This document shows, piece by piece, positions 1-12,600 of a stretch of DNA of 64,000 bases. The notes below the pieces were generated by a model. The model saw only the letters and a program-made list of their open reading frames with translations. It was not told the origin of the DNA and did no database searches. The position numbers and the translations under genes are program-made. Numbering within the stretch: the first letter of the stretch is position 1; every line of letters starts with the position of its first letter. Origin of the DNA: Cervus elaphus. Lineage: Eukaryota; Chordata; Mammalia; Artiodactyla; Cervidae. The DNA lies in assembly GCF_910594005.1 (NCBI RefSeq), contig NC_057828.1, positions 9,002,235 to 9,066,234 on the forward strand. Direction: 5' to 3'.

Positions 1-434
1 CCTGGCACCATTGGGAGTTCCTTCCCCAAGACTTAGACACTTCATCAGTGGTGTGGGGACCAGGAAGAAAGAGGAGATTTCGGTGGTTAAAAAAAAAAAA
101 AAAAAAGGCATTATAATAGTTTGGTTCCTTTGGCTACAGTATTAGTGAGAGGATATCTATCCATTTAGGTAAAACAGGAACATGATGAAGAGGGGTCATA
201 TTTCCTGGCATAGATCAAGATTCCGAGGAGATAGATGCAAAGTTCATCGTGTCTAAAATATGTAGCATATGGTAGCCCCACTCTGTCTCACCCAAAAGAG
301 TGTCTGCCTTACACTTAGGAGGGCTGACATGACCACCTTCATCCAACTCCTGCCAACCCTAAATTGACTTAGGTTGTAGAGAAGAAAGTTCTTATTTTAG
401 AAATAACAGGCCTCTGGTCCTGTTCTCTTCTCAG

Positions 435-611
435 GGTGTCTACCACCTCCACATACCCTCCATGGTAACTATGACCAATTGGATGAGGAATTCTTTGCAG
501 TTGGGCAGGAAGTGTTCTACAGCTGTGATCCTGGCTACACTCTCATTGGAACTAACCCTATACGGTGTACATCCTTGGGAACGTGGAGCCATCTAGTACC
601 CAAATGTGAAG
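435..611 (+). CDS. CR2: CR2 gene exon: CR1-type SCR (like CR1 SCR5)
   Basis: A single-SCR exon of 177 bp, phase 1 at both ends, with acceptor tcag at 431-434 and donor gtgcat at 612. It starts CLPPP and contains GQEVFYSCDPGY, the signature of the fifth SCR of each CR1 long homologous repeat (human has GQEVFYSCEP). All four cysteines are present. It lies upstream of CR2 SCR1, so it belongs to the CR1-specific part of a rodent-style joint CR1/CR2 gene. Skipping it would keep the frame. Confidence 0.92.
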
Positions 612-3600
612 GTGCATAAAGGTCTATTTCATCTCAAGGAAACTCATCTGTTTCCTGACTCTTCATGTGCCAGCCTTGTTTCTTTTCCCTAGTGAAATCA
701 TGTGATGACATTCCAAACCAACTTCTCAATGGCCGTGTGGTAGCTCCTCCTAATTTCCAGCTTGGGGCAGAGGTTTCATTTGTTTGTGATAAAGGGTGAG
801 TGCAAAGTGATCCATAGCTAGTCATGGCAAAGTGTGATCTTTAAAGACAGTTACATTTTTTTTTATCTCTGATTTTCTCTCTCCTTTTCTTTACCTTTTA
901 TCATCAAGAATTCTGTTATTAAGAGAATCCCATTTATTTTCTCCAAATGTGTGCATGGTCAGCCAGAGTTGGGAATTGTCCTTTCATCATTTGCAAAAGC
1001 AAAGATTAGGCTCAGAAATTAAGGTTTCTTTTATGGAGACTGAATAGATGTTGAGGGTTCAGTAAGAGGGGCTCTTTGAAGTGAGCTTAGAAAACAAAGT
1101 CTTTGATGTTTTCTTCATTAGGCACTAAGGTTGTTTCCTTCTAATGGTCAAGAAAATCTTAACATTTGGATGCTGAACATTAAAGCAAGAACTCAAGAAA
1201 AGAACAGACCATCAGGACTGTTTACTCTGTGTTTTGAGCTGGTCTGAAGTCTCCATGTAGCTTAGCTGATTCGCAATCTTGGACTTTTTCCTTAAGGAAA
1301 ATTCTATGAAAATAGAGCCCATTAATACCACACTCTTTAAAGAAGTATTTAGTTTCATGTAATGGAGAGTTGGTTTCTTCTGGTGATAACTTGCTGCCCC
1401 TTATTGTTTAAGGTTCCGGTTAAATGGCCAGTCTTCTAGTCAGTGTGTCTCAGAAGGAATGAGAGTATTCTGGAGTAATAAGTTTCCTGTCTGTGAACGT
1501 GAGTAGAAAGCAAAAATAATCAAGTGTGGATCGTGCCTCTTGATTTCTGGTGTGTTCTCATGCATTTATCAGTTATAAAATCTTATCAACATATATGCTT
1601 TGAACATATATATGCCACTCTTCTGTATGTTCTAGAATGCAGGCCAAAACTAAATTTATTCAGTTGACTACAAATGGTGTTGAGTATTCTATGTGTAGAA
1701 GGATAAAGGCTCTCAAAAGTTACTCCTACTGAAAATGAATAGCACTGATGCACTGACATGGTTATGCCACTTCCTCATCTGATGAGCAAGTCTTGGAGCT
1801 AAGTGGAGATCAACCACAAGTTTCAGAGGTTGGCAGTTTTTCCTTTATTCTGAGACTCACTCAGGAAAAGTGTACATATACTAACACAGCTATAAACAAT
1901 TAATATTCTTCATGCCCATTAGGACAAGTAAATAAAAGATATTATTTGAAACCATTTCCTGCGGCTTCTTCAAAGGAGACAAGCATTAAAAGAAGACAAT
2001 TGACTTGCTGTGAGGATGCAGGATCTTTTGTAACAGGACAGAATGTGGTCTCTATACTTATAGCCCCAGTTGTGTTTGAAATAGGTGTTGCATAATTAGC
2101 ATGCTCCAGGTATTGTACTTGCCCTTTTCAGCTACTTTTATCTTACTGGATTAGGAAACTGAGGCTTAAAGAGGGCGAGACTTGCCTAAGGTCACGCAGC
2201 TATTGAATGATCGTGGGGATTTGAAACCAGGCCTATTGAGCCCAAATTATACACTTGTGATTAGTATGTCATTAACATTATTTTCATGTACTATTTACCT
2301 TTTGTTTCATTATTAAAGTTGATTAGACACAGAACTATTCAATAAATTCTGTTTCATTGTTATTGTTTGGTCCTAATTGCTTTTTTTGCTAAAGATCAAG
2401 AGAAAGGTAAGAATTTAGCAACTTAGGGACCAGTCTTACTGAGCTGTCAGAATGAGTATGAATAAGAAGTAAATTATACAAATTTCTAATCTATTTCTGA
2501 AACAGTGACATGAGATATATTTGTATCTTTTATCTAAATTTGAATCTTATTTTCATGATCAGTGTGACCACATATTTTCTTTCCTACTTTTCAGGGATTT
2601 TTTGTGACCCCCCTCCTTCTATCAAAAATGGACGCAGTAGTTCTCATTCCGGTCCTGTAGCCCTTAATGCTGTGGTGACCTACTCATGTCCCAGTGCCTT
2701 CCGCCTCATTGGAGAAAGACGTCTTTTTTGTATAAGTAAAGACAATGTGAATGGAATTTGGGATAAAGCTCCTCCTATCTGTGAATATTACAATAGAGAT
2801 TCTGTTTGCTCTGAACCCATAGTACCAGGGGGATACCGAATTAAAACATCTAGACCACCCTTTAGACATGGTCATTCTGTGACATTTTCCTGTTATGCCA
2901 ATTTCACCATGAAAGGAAATAAAACTGTTTGGTGCCAAGCAAATAGAACATGGGGTCCGACACCATTACCAATCTGTGAGAGTGGTGAGTAGAATGAAAA
3001 TAAAATTGAATCAGGAGCTTGGAACCTTGCATTTCTGTGCATGTTAAGTTTGGTATCATTCTGAAGGAAGAACAGTGTGAATGTGTAAATGGTAAGGGTG
3101 GAGGGAGGAAGCAAGGGAAAGGGTGAAAATTATAGTTTCCTGTTTTTTCTTAGTTGTAGAGGGATATAAATGTTCATTCATCAATAGAGCAAAGAATTTT
3201 AAAATATAATGGGAAAATCTAACTGAACACACCTAATAATCGAAAGGAATGTCTCACAGCGATGGAGGCCAGAGTTAGTTTGGACTGTGGGAAGTGGATA
3301 GTTTAAACTGTCTATCTAGGATATTGTCAAATGAAAGGAAATGTGGGATCTTAGAACAAAAACACACCAAATGGATTTAAAATTTATCTATAAGAGCTGT
3401 TAATGTAGTATGGCAGAAATGATCTGCCATTCCCTTTGACCTCTATAAATACTTTCTGAGTGACCCACACTATCTTCCAAACTCATCTCCTAAGCCATAA
3501 CATTTCAAATCAAGTAACTTTGAAAATGGACATGAGTTTGAGCAAACTCCAGGAGACAGTGAAGGACAGGGAAGTCTGGTATGCTGCAGTCCATTGGGCT

Positions 3601-6600
3601 GCAAAGAGTTGGATATGACTTCGTGACTGAACAACAGCAACTTTGAGAATAGGAACTACTGTAAGCTCTTCCTTCACTTTTATTTTGTTTGACTTATGTT
3701 GCTTGAACTCTAAATCTGAATTTCAGTTATGTAATTATGGGAACTGGCAATATTTGACAAAAATTGTACTATCAAAATAAAGTAATCAAAATATGATTCT
3801 ATCTATAAAATATAAAATCTTGGAGGCATTCTGAAGATAGTCACAAATGAGGTGACCATGGAAAACAGTTGTGTGTGTGTTTGATAGTCACTCAATCATG
3901 TCTGACTCTTTGAGACCCACAGGTTGGAGTCTGCTAGGCTCTTCTGTCCCTGGAATTCTCCAGGCAAGAACACTGGAGTGGGTTGCCATTCCCTTCTCCA
4001 TGGGATCTTCCTGACCTAGGGATGGAACCCAAGTCTCCTGCATTGCAGGCAGACTATTTACCATCTGAGCCATCAGGGAAGCCTGGAAAACAATTAACTC
4101 TTTATAAAGACTTAGATAGGCCTCTATGTATTGACATGGAAAGATATAGATTATTAAACAAATAAAGCAAGGCATTGAATAATATGTATTGAGCATCACA
4201 CAAAGCAAAAATGTGTGTATAAAAAAATGTGTGTATATGTATCACATATAGGATAAAAAAATATATTACTGATATCTGGCAGGATAATCTTATAAATAAC
4301 AGCATGCTACTTTTGGAGCATAGGGTAGAATGGGAGTATGAGTGAAAAATGGACTTTATTTTTTGGTAATTGAAGGTTTTCACATGGCAAATATAATTCA
4401 TAAAGTGTAACTAAAAGATAATGTACTATTTATGGTATAAAATGGATATAATTAAACCACAACTGTTTAATCTTTAAAAGACTGAGTTGAAAATCAATAA
4501 TGACTGTTTGCCATAGATCATGTATCATTTATTTGGATGTATGTACTAAATCAAAATACAGACTGTGAAGGAACTGTTATCTGATGACCTTTTTTCTGTC
4601 TGTGTAAAGATATCCCCGTGGAGTGTCCATCACCTCCCACAATTGCCAATGGGCATCACACAGGAGAGAGTGTTGCCTCCTTTGCCCCAGGATTGACTGT
4701 GACCTACAGTTGTGAACCTGGTTATTTAATTTTTGGAAAAAACACCATTCACTGTTTGTCTTTGGGAGACTGGAGTGATGTTGCTCCCATATGTAAAGGT
4801 ACTCTAAATTGGCAATCATCTGTGTTAAGAATTTGGGCTATTATGTTACTTGTCATATTTTGCTCATCTTTGGCTTGTTTTCTTAGAGGCACTGTGTGAA
4901 CCTCCACGACTATTTCCCAATGGGCAGATAAAGAGGCCCACTAGTTTTGGGGTTGGTGCAACTGTGAACTTTTCCTGTAATGAAGGGTGAGTGTCCAGAG
5001 GCCCAATGGGATTTCATACATTTGACTTATGTGTACATGGTGTGAACTGTGAAACTATGAGGGCCGATGGACAGCTTGAGGTTGTAAGAGATAATGTTGA
5101 TAAAAAGAAGTTAGTGCCCACAAATTAAGTGAATTTATCTTGGATTTTTAATAGAGGCTTTCATTCTGCCTAATCATTCTGAATGACCTCCTTTGTCTCC
5201 AGGTATTGGTTACAAGGACCACTTTCTAGTCAGTGTGTAATTGTTGGACAGAGTACTTTTTGGACCAGGATGCCAACGTGTGAAGGTAAGTTGGGCAACT
5301 GTAGTTTGTAACTTGCTCCTTGGCCGGAGGTTCAGCAAGACACTGCATTCTCAGCTTAACTGAAAGTTTTTTGTCCAGGTGTTACTATATAGGATCTTAT
5401 AGAACAAAGATCTCTAAAAGAGATCTCATACTGTTCACGGGGTTCTCAAGGCAGGAGTACTGAAGTAGTTTGCCATTTCCTTCTCCAGTGGATCACATTT
5501 TTTCAGAACTCTCCACCATGACCACCCATCTTGGGTGGCTCTGCACAGCATGGCTCATAGTTTCATTGACTTGCACAGGCTGTGAAGAGATCTTTAGATT
5601 TTAAGGGATATATTCTTCGCTGAAGCATCCTTGTATTATCTCTTTATCCTTTGCTTACTCAGGTAAAATAGGGTTCCTGAGCATTTCTTTCTCTGAAAGT
5701 TATGTACAATTGCCATCCAGGCCATGCACATAATGGAGATTATATACTCGGTAAAAGAAATAAAAGGATCAGCAAAGTAGATATATTCAGGAACAAAATT
5801 TTAGATCATACTTTCTGAATTATTTTGCTATAGCTGCTTTGACAGATTCATTACAGATTCAAACACTATTGTCCCTGAACCCGGGATGTGAGAGTGGCAT
5901 CTAGAAACACCGGAGACATTCTTTGTTGATAGTGCAGCTGTAATCTTGTCAACTCGCTCTCTAATTTTCTAGAAATTTTTTGCCCATCACCTCCTCCTGT
6001 ACTCAATGGAAGACATACAGGCACCTCTTCAGTGATCTTTCCATATGGACACACAGTCAGCTACACCTGTGACCCGGGCCCAGAGAAAGGAGTGAGCTTC
6101 ATCCTCATTGGGGAGAGGACTATCCATTGTACCACTGGCAGTCAGAAGACTGGGGCCTGGAGTGGGCCTGCCCCACGCTGTGAACTTTCTGTGTCTGAGG
6201 TTTGGTGTCCACCTCCTCAGATCCCAAGAGGCCAAATATCATCTGGGCAGAAAGATCGATATTCCTACAATGACACTGTGGTATTTGCTTGCGTATTTGG
6301 CTTTACCATGAAGGGTAGCAAGGCAGTCCGATGTAATGCCCAAGGCACATGGGAACCATCAATACCAGTCTGTGAAAAGGGTGGGTATTCCAATGTTCGG
6401 AATAAATGCCACTGATTCCTTCTTTAGAAACATTAGAGAAGGTGTTACGGACTTCAGCAGGATCTTTTCCAGCTTCCAGTCCCCTCAGTTATACCAAGTA
6501 TCAGTTTAGTTCAGTTACTCAGTCATGTCTGACTCTTTGTGACCCCCATGGACTGCATCATGCCAGGCCTCCCTGTCCATCACCAACTCCCAGAGCTTGC

Positions 6601-9600
6601 TGAAACTCATGTCCATTTGAGTCGGTGATGACATCTAACCATCTCATCCTCTGTCATCCCCTTCTCCTCCTGCCTTCAATCTTTCCCAGCATCAGCGTCT
6701 TTTCCAATGATTTAGCCCTTCACATCAGGTGGCCGAAGTATTGGAACTTCAGCATCAGTCCTTCCAATGAACATTCAAGACTGATTTCCTTTAGGATTTA
6801 CTGGTTGGATCTCCTTGCAGTTCAAGGGATTCTCAAGAATCTTATCCAACACCACAGTCCAAAATCTTCAATTCTTTGGTGCTCAGTTTTCTTTATGGTC
6901 TGATTCTCACATCCATATGTGACTACTGGAAAAACCATAGCATTGTCTATACAGACCTTTGTTGACAAAGTAACGTCTCTGCTTTTTAATATGCTGTCTA
7001 GGTTGGTCATAGGTTTTCTTTCAAGGAGCAAGTGTCTTTTAATTTCATGACTGCAGTCACCATCTGCAGCAATTTTGGAGCCCAAGAAAATAAAGTCCGT
7101 CACTGTTTCCATTGTTTTCCCATCCCTGGGTTGGGATCTTCCCACCTTGCAGGCAGATTCTTTACCATCTGAACCACCAGAGAAGCCCAAGAATACTGGA
7201 GTGGGTAGCCCATCCCTTCTCCAGGAGATCTTCCCAACCCAGGGATCGAACCAGGCTCTCCTGCATTGCAGGCGGATTCTTTACCAGCTGAGCCACCAGG
7301 GAAGCTCATCCACACCAGATATAGTGAATATAAGTTATGCAGAAGCCTTTAAAAACACTGTCTGCCATTCATTTTGTGGAAGTATCCTTGGCAGAAAAAC
7401 ATTAGGGGCTCACTAAGTTGTCCATTTCTTTAAAGAAAAAAAACAAAACAAAACTGGGAAAGATGTTTTCTTGTCTTAACAGTGATTTCTTAAAAGAGAC
7501 TTTAGGAAAATCCCACCCTACAGATAGATCAGAATCTCCCATTAAAAGCATACAAGAAGATTCCTAAAGGCAGGAAGAGACAGCAAATGGAGCACTCAGT
7601 TGGAATGGAAAACAATCTACAGCGGTCTAAATGCAGAAAAAACATAAAATGATAACTACTGATCTGAAGTTAGCAAAACTGGGCTGCCGGGTTATGTCTG
7701 TGTGTGCACCCGCCGCCAGAATGCAGCGGTAGCACTGATCAGTATCTTTGGCTCGCTTTTCTATGGTGTTCACATAAGAAAAATTTCTGCCTTTCTTTCA
7801 GATTGTCAAGCCCCTCCTAAAATCCTCCATGGGCGAAAGGAAGACAGACACAGGGTTCGCTTTGACCCTGGAACATCCATAAAATACAGTTGTGACCTTG
7901 GCTATGTGCTGGTGGGGGAAGAATTCATACGCTGTACCCCTGATGGAGTGTGGATACCCACTGCTCCCACATGCAAAGGTGCCAGGCTTTGAATTTTGAT
8001 TTTTTTTTTTAAATTTTTTGGTTTTGAGATGGCCTTCAGTTGATTTCTCATTCTCCTTTTTTTTTTTTTTTTTAGTGGCAGAATGTGAACCTGTTGGAAA
8101 GCAAGTCTTTAAAAAACCCAAGAACCAATTCATTAGACCAGATGTTAACTCTTCTTGTGATGAAGGGTAAGGGAGGACTATCTCAGATTACACTAGGTAC
8201 ACTGCAAGCTCTGTGTTAAGAGTTTATCTCAAAGACCTTCTTCACGGGTCTGTGGAAGGCTGATCACTCTATTTTTCCATTAATGGAAACTATGCTGTTC
8301 AGTGGATGGGTTGTGCTGATGGTGGCTACGTTTTTGTTCCTATAGTTGCCTGTCCTGAAAGTAATACCTGCTATTGAGCCAATAGCTCTTGCTTAGGCTA
8401 ATGGTCCACAGATGACAAAATGTCTTGTCTCTTTGTCCCTAGATACCGACTGGGTGAAAGTGTTTATCAGCAGTGTCAAGGCACAATTCCTTGGTTTATG
8501 GAAATTCGTCTTTGTAAAGGTGAGTAGAAAAATAACAGAGGATCTAGAATAATGTGAGACCAATGAATACGAATAACAGAGGATCCAGCTTCCTGTGAGA
8601 TTTCTGTTTTAGCCATGTTATGGGATTATGAGTATTAGATTCCATTCTTTTCTCTCTGTTAATAGTTATATTTGCACAGTTTTGCTTTCTGTTGCCCCCT
8701 CTTTTTACTCAAAGCATAGCAATCACTTAATGTGAATGCATTTAGTTACTGATTCTCTTATGTGATATGGGAGAATAATAGTAATGAGGTCAATAAGTAT
8801 ATGAACCGCCATCCTTAAGTTTGGGTATACTAGCTTAGTGGAGAGAAAGAGGACTGAGATGGGATCTGAACTCAGATTCTATTTCTGTTTACTGACCTGG
8901 GGCAATTTATGTAACTTCTCTGAACTCACGCCTCTTATCTGTAATGTTTCCATAAGATTGCAGACCTCAAAGTTGTTATAATTAAATGCTACTACCCTTA
9001 CATTAAGGATGAGAATATTGCCTATCAAAAAGTAGATGTTCAATCAACAATAAAAATTCTTGGCTAACCTACCATACCATCACAACCCAAAGACATGCCA
9101 TCTCAAAAAACCTTAATTCTATTCTGCTGTGCCTTTTATTGACCTATTCAGTTCAGTTTAGTACAAAGTTGTATCCAACTCTTTGTGACTCCATGGACTG
9201 CAGCATGCCAAGCGGCCCTGTCCATCACCAGCTCCCAGAGCTTGCTCAAACACATGTCAGTCACGTAGGTGATGCCAACCAACCATCTCATCCTCTGGTG
9301 TCCCCTTCTCCTCCTGACTTCAGTCCTTCCAGCATCAGGGTCTTTTCCAGTGAGTCAGTTCTTTGCATCAGGTGGCCAAAGTATCAGAGCTTCAGCTTCA
9401 GAGCAGTCCTTCAAATGAATATTCAAGACTGATTTCCTTTAGGATTGACTGATTTGATCTCCTTGCAGTCCAAAGGACTCTCAAGAGTCTTCTCCAACAC
9501 CACAGTTCAAAAGCACCAATTCTTCTGTGCTCTGCTTTCTTTATGGTCCACCTCTCACATCCACACATGACTACAGGAAAAACCATAGCTTTGACTCTCT

Positions 9601-12600
9601 TTCTCTCTTTAGTCACTCAGTCATGTCTGACTCTTGCGACCCCATGGACTGTAGCCTGCCAGGCTCCTCTGTCCATGGAATTCTCCAGGCAAGAATACTG
9701 GAGTGGGTTGCCATTTTATTCTCCAGGGTATCTTCCTGACCCAGATATTGAACCCAGGTCTCCTGCATTGCAGACAGATTCTTTACCAACTGAGCTATGA
9801 GAGAAGCCCTCATAGCCCTCCAGCTTTGACTAGAAGGACCTTTTCTGACAACATAATATCTCTGCTTTTTAATATGCTGTTTAGGTTGGTCATACCTTTT
9901 CTTCCAAGGGGCAAGTGTCTTTTAATTTCATGGCTGTTGTCACCATCTTCAGTGATTTTGGAGCCAAAAAAAAAAAAAAAATCTGTCACTGCATTGTTTC
10001 TCCATTTGTTTACAATGAAGTGATGGGACCGGATGCCATGATTTTTGTTTTTTGAATGTTGAGTTTTAAGCCAGCGTTTTCACTCTCCTCTTTCACTTTC
10101 ATCAAGAGGCTCTTCACTTCCTCTTCACTTTCTATGTAAGGGTGGTGTCATCTGCTTATCTTAGGTTACTGATATTTCTCCTGGCAGTCTTGATTCCAGC
10201 TTGTGCTTCATCCAGCCCAGTATTTTGCATGATGTACTCTGCATATGTTAAACAAGCAGGGTGATAATATACAGCCTTGATGTACTCCTTTCCCAATTTG
10301 GAACCAGTCCGTTATTCCATATCTGGTTCTAACTGTTGCTTCTTGACCTGCGTACAGATTTCTCAGGAGACAGGTAAGGTTGTCTGGGGTTCCCATCTCT
10401 TTAAGAATTTTCCACAGTTTGTTGTGATCCACACAGTCAAAGGCTTTGGCATAGTCAATAAAGCAGAGGTAGATGTTCTTCTGGAACTCTCTTGTTTTTC
10501 TACAATTCAACTGATGTTAGCAATTTGATCTCTGGTTCCTCTGCCTTTTCTAAATCCAGCTTGAATATCTGGAAGTTCTTGGTTCACGTACTGTTGAAGC
10601 CTGGCTTGGAGAATTTTGAGCATTACTTTACTAGCGGGTGAACATTTGTGCGGTAATGTGAACCTACTTTGGCATTGTCTTTCTTTGGGATTGGAATGAA
10701 AACTGACCTTTTCCATTCTTGTGGTCACTGCTGAGTTTTCCAAATCTGCTGGAATATTGAGTGCAGCAATTTCACAGCACCATCTTTTAGGATTTGAAAT
10801 GATGGAATTCCAGCTGAGCTATTTCAAATCCTAAAAGATGGTGCTGTGAAACTGCTGCACTTAAATTCTCACTCTAGGATGTCTGACTACAGGTGACTGA
10901 TCACAGGATCATCATTATCTGAGTCTTGAAGATCTTTTTTGTGTAACTCTTCTGTGTATTCTTGCCACCTCTTCTTACAATATCTTCTGCTTCTGCAATA
11001 TCTTCTTGCCATACCTTCTGCTTCTGTTATGTCTATACAATTTCTTTCCTTTATTGAGCCTATCTTTGCATGAAATGTTCCCTCGATATCTCTAATTTTC
11101 TTGAAGATATCTCTAGTTTCTTCCCATTCTATTGTTTTCCTCTATTTCTTTGCATTGATCGCTGAAGAAGGCTTTCTTATCTCTCCTTGCTGTTCTTTGG
11201 AATTCTGCATTCAGATGGGTATATCTTTCCCTTTCTCCTTTGGCTTTCACTTCTCTTCTTTTCTTAGCTATTTGTAAGGGCTCCTCAGGAAACCATTTTG
11301 ACTTTTTGCATTTCTTTTTCTTTCAGATGGTCTTAATCACTGCCTCCTGTACAATGTCATGAACTTCTGTCTATAGTTCTTCAGGCACTCTATCAGATCT
11401 AATCCCTTGAATCTATTTGTCACTTCCACTGTATAATCATAAGGGATTTGACTTAGGTCTTACCTGAATCATCTAGTGGTTTTCCCTACTTTCTTCAATT
11501 TAAGTCTGAATTTTGCAATAAGGAATACGTGATCTGAGCCACAGTCAGCTCTCAGTCATGTTTTTGCTGATTGTATAGAGCTTCTCCATTTTCACCTGGA
11601 AAGAATATAATTAATCTGATTTTGGTATTGACCATCTGGTGATATCCATGTATAGAGTCATCTCTTGTGTTTTTGGAAAAGGGTATTTGCTATGACCAGT
11701 TCATTCTCTTGGCAAAACTGTGTTAACCTTTGCCTTGCTTCATTTTGTACTCCAAGGCCAAACTTGCCTGTTACTCCAGGTATCTCTTGACTTCCTACTT
11801 TTGCATTCCAGTCCCCTGTGATGAAAAGGATATCTTTTTTGGGTGTTAGTTCTAGAGGGTCTTGTAGGTCATCCTAGAACCATTCAACTTCAGCTTCTTC
11901 CGCAGTAGTGGTTGGTGCATAGACTTGGATTACTGCGATATTGAATTGTTTGCCTTGGAAATGAACAGAGATCATTCTGTCATTCTTGAGATTGCACCCA
12001 AGTACTGCATTTCAGACTATTTTGTAGACTTTGAAGACAACTCCATTTCTTCTAAGGGCTTCTTGTCCACAGTAGTAGATATATTGGTCATCTGAACTAA
12101 ATTCTCCCATTCCAGTCCATTTTAGTTCGCTGATTCCTAAACTGTTGATGTTCACTCTGTCATCTTGTTTGACCATTTCCAATTTACCTTCATTCATGGA
12201 CCTAACATTCCAGGTTCCTATGAAATATTGTTCTTTACAGCATCAGACTTTACTTCTGTCATCAGTCACATCCCCAACTGGGCATTGTTTTCACTTTGGC
12301 TCTGTCTCTTCATTCTTTCTGGAGTTATTTCTCCACTCTTCTCCAGTAGCATATTGGGCACCTACCAACTTGAGGAGGCCATCATTCTGTGTCATATCTT
12401 TTTGCCTTTTCACACTGTTCATGGGGTTCTCAAAGAAAGAACACTGAGGTGGTTTGCCATTTCCTTCTCCAGTGAACCACATTTTGTCATAACTCTCCAC
12501 CATGAACCATCTGTCTTGGGTGGCCCTACATGGCATGGCTCATAGTTTCATTGAGTTAGACAGGTTGTGGTCCCTGTGATCAATTTGGTTAGTTTTCTGT

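Larger units (their letters stand above)
2985..4609. other. Intron between SCR1-2 and SCR3; contains Bov-type repeats
   Basis: It holds a BovB/Bov-A 3' fragment at about 3528-3645 and a Bov-tA SINE at about 3871-4083. The remainder is AT-rich with no gene signal. Confidence 0.7.
6381..7801. other. Intron between SCR6 and SCR7, mostly BovB/Bov-tA
   Basis: About 6504-7125 is antisense BovB and 7120-7308 is SINE sequence. The last 490 bp before SCR7 contain only A-rich and unassigned intron sequence. Confidence 0.75.
9148..12590 (-). mobile_element. Long, nearly full-length BovB (RTE) LINE in antisense
   Basis: The 3' end lies at 9148 (the Bov-A-like tail) and homology runs to about 12590, close to the roughly 3.2 kb length of BovB once the internal SINE at about 9595-9825 is removed. 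On the minus strand, 10208-10510 and 10507-10743 still read as reverse-transcriptase pieces (motifs FIDYAKAFDCVDHNKLWKIL and GCILSPCLFN). The upstream region 11080-12200 corresponds to the endonuclease part but is broken by stops and shifts. It fills most of the SCR8-SCR9 intron. BovB is the RTE family known for horizontal spread between reptiles and ruminants. An inverted duplication at 10760-10861 interrupts it. Confidence 0.92.

Noticed and set aside
7126..7308. tRNA-like sequences in this and all other Bov-tA/CHR copies
   Set aside because: They are tRNA-derived SINE heads with the conserved box remnants, not functional tRNA genes.
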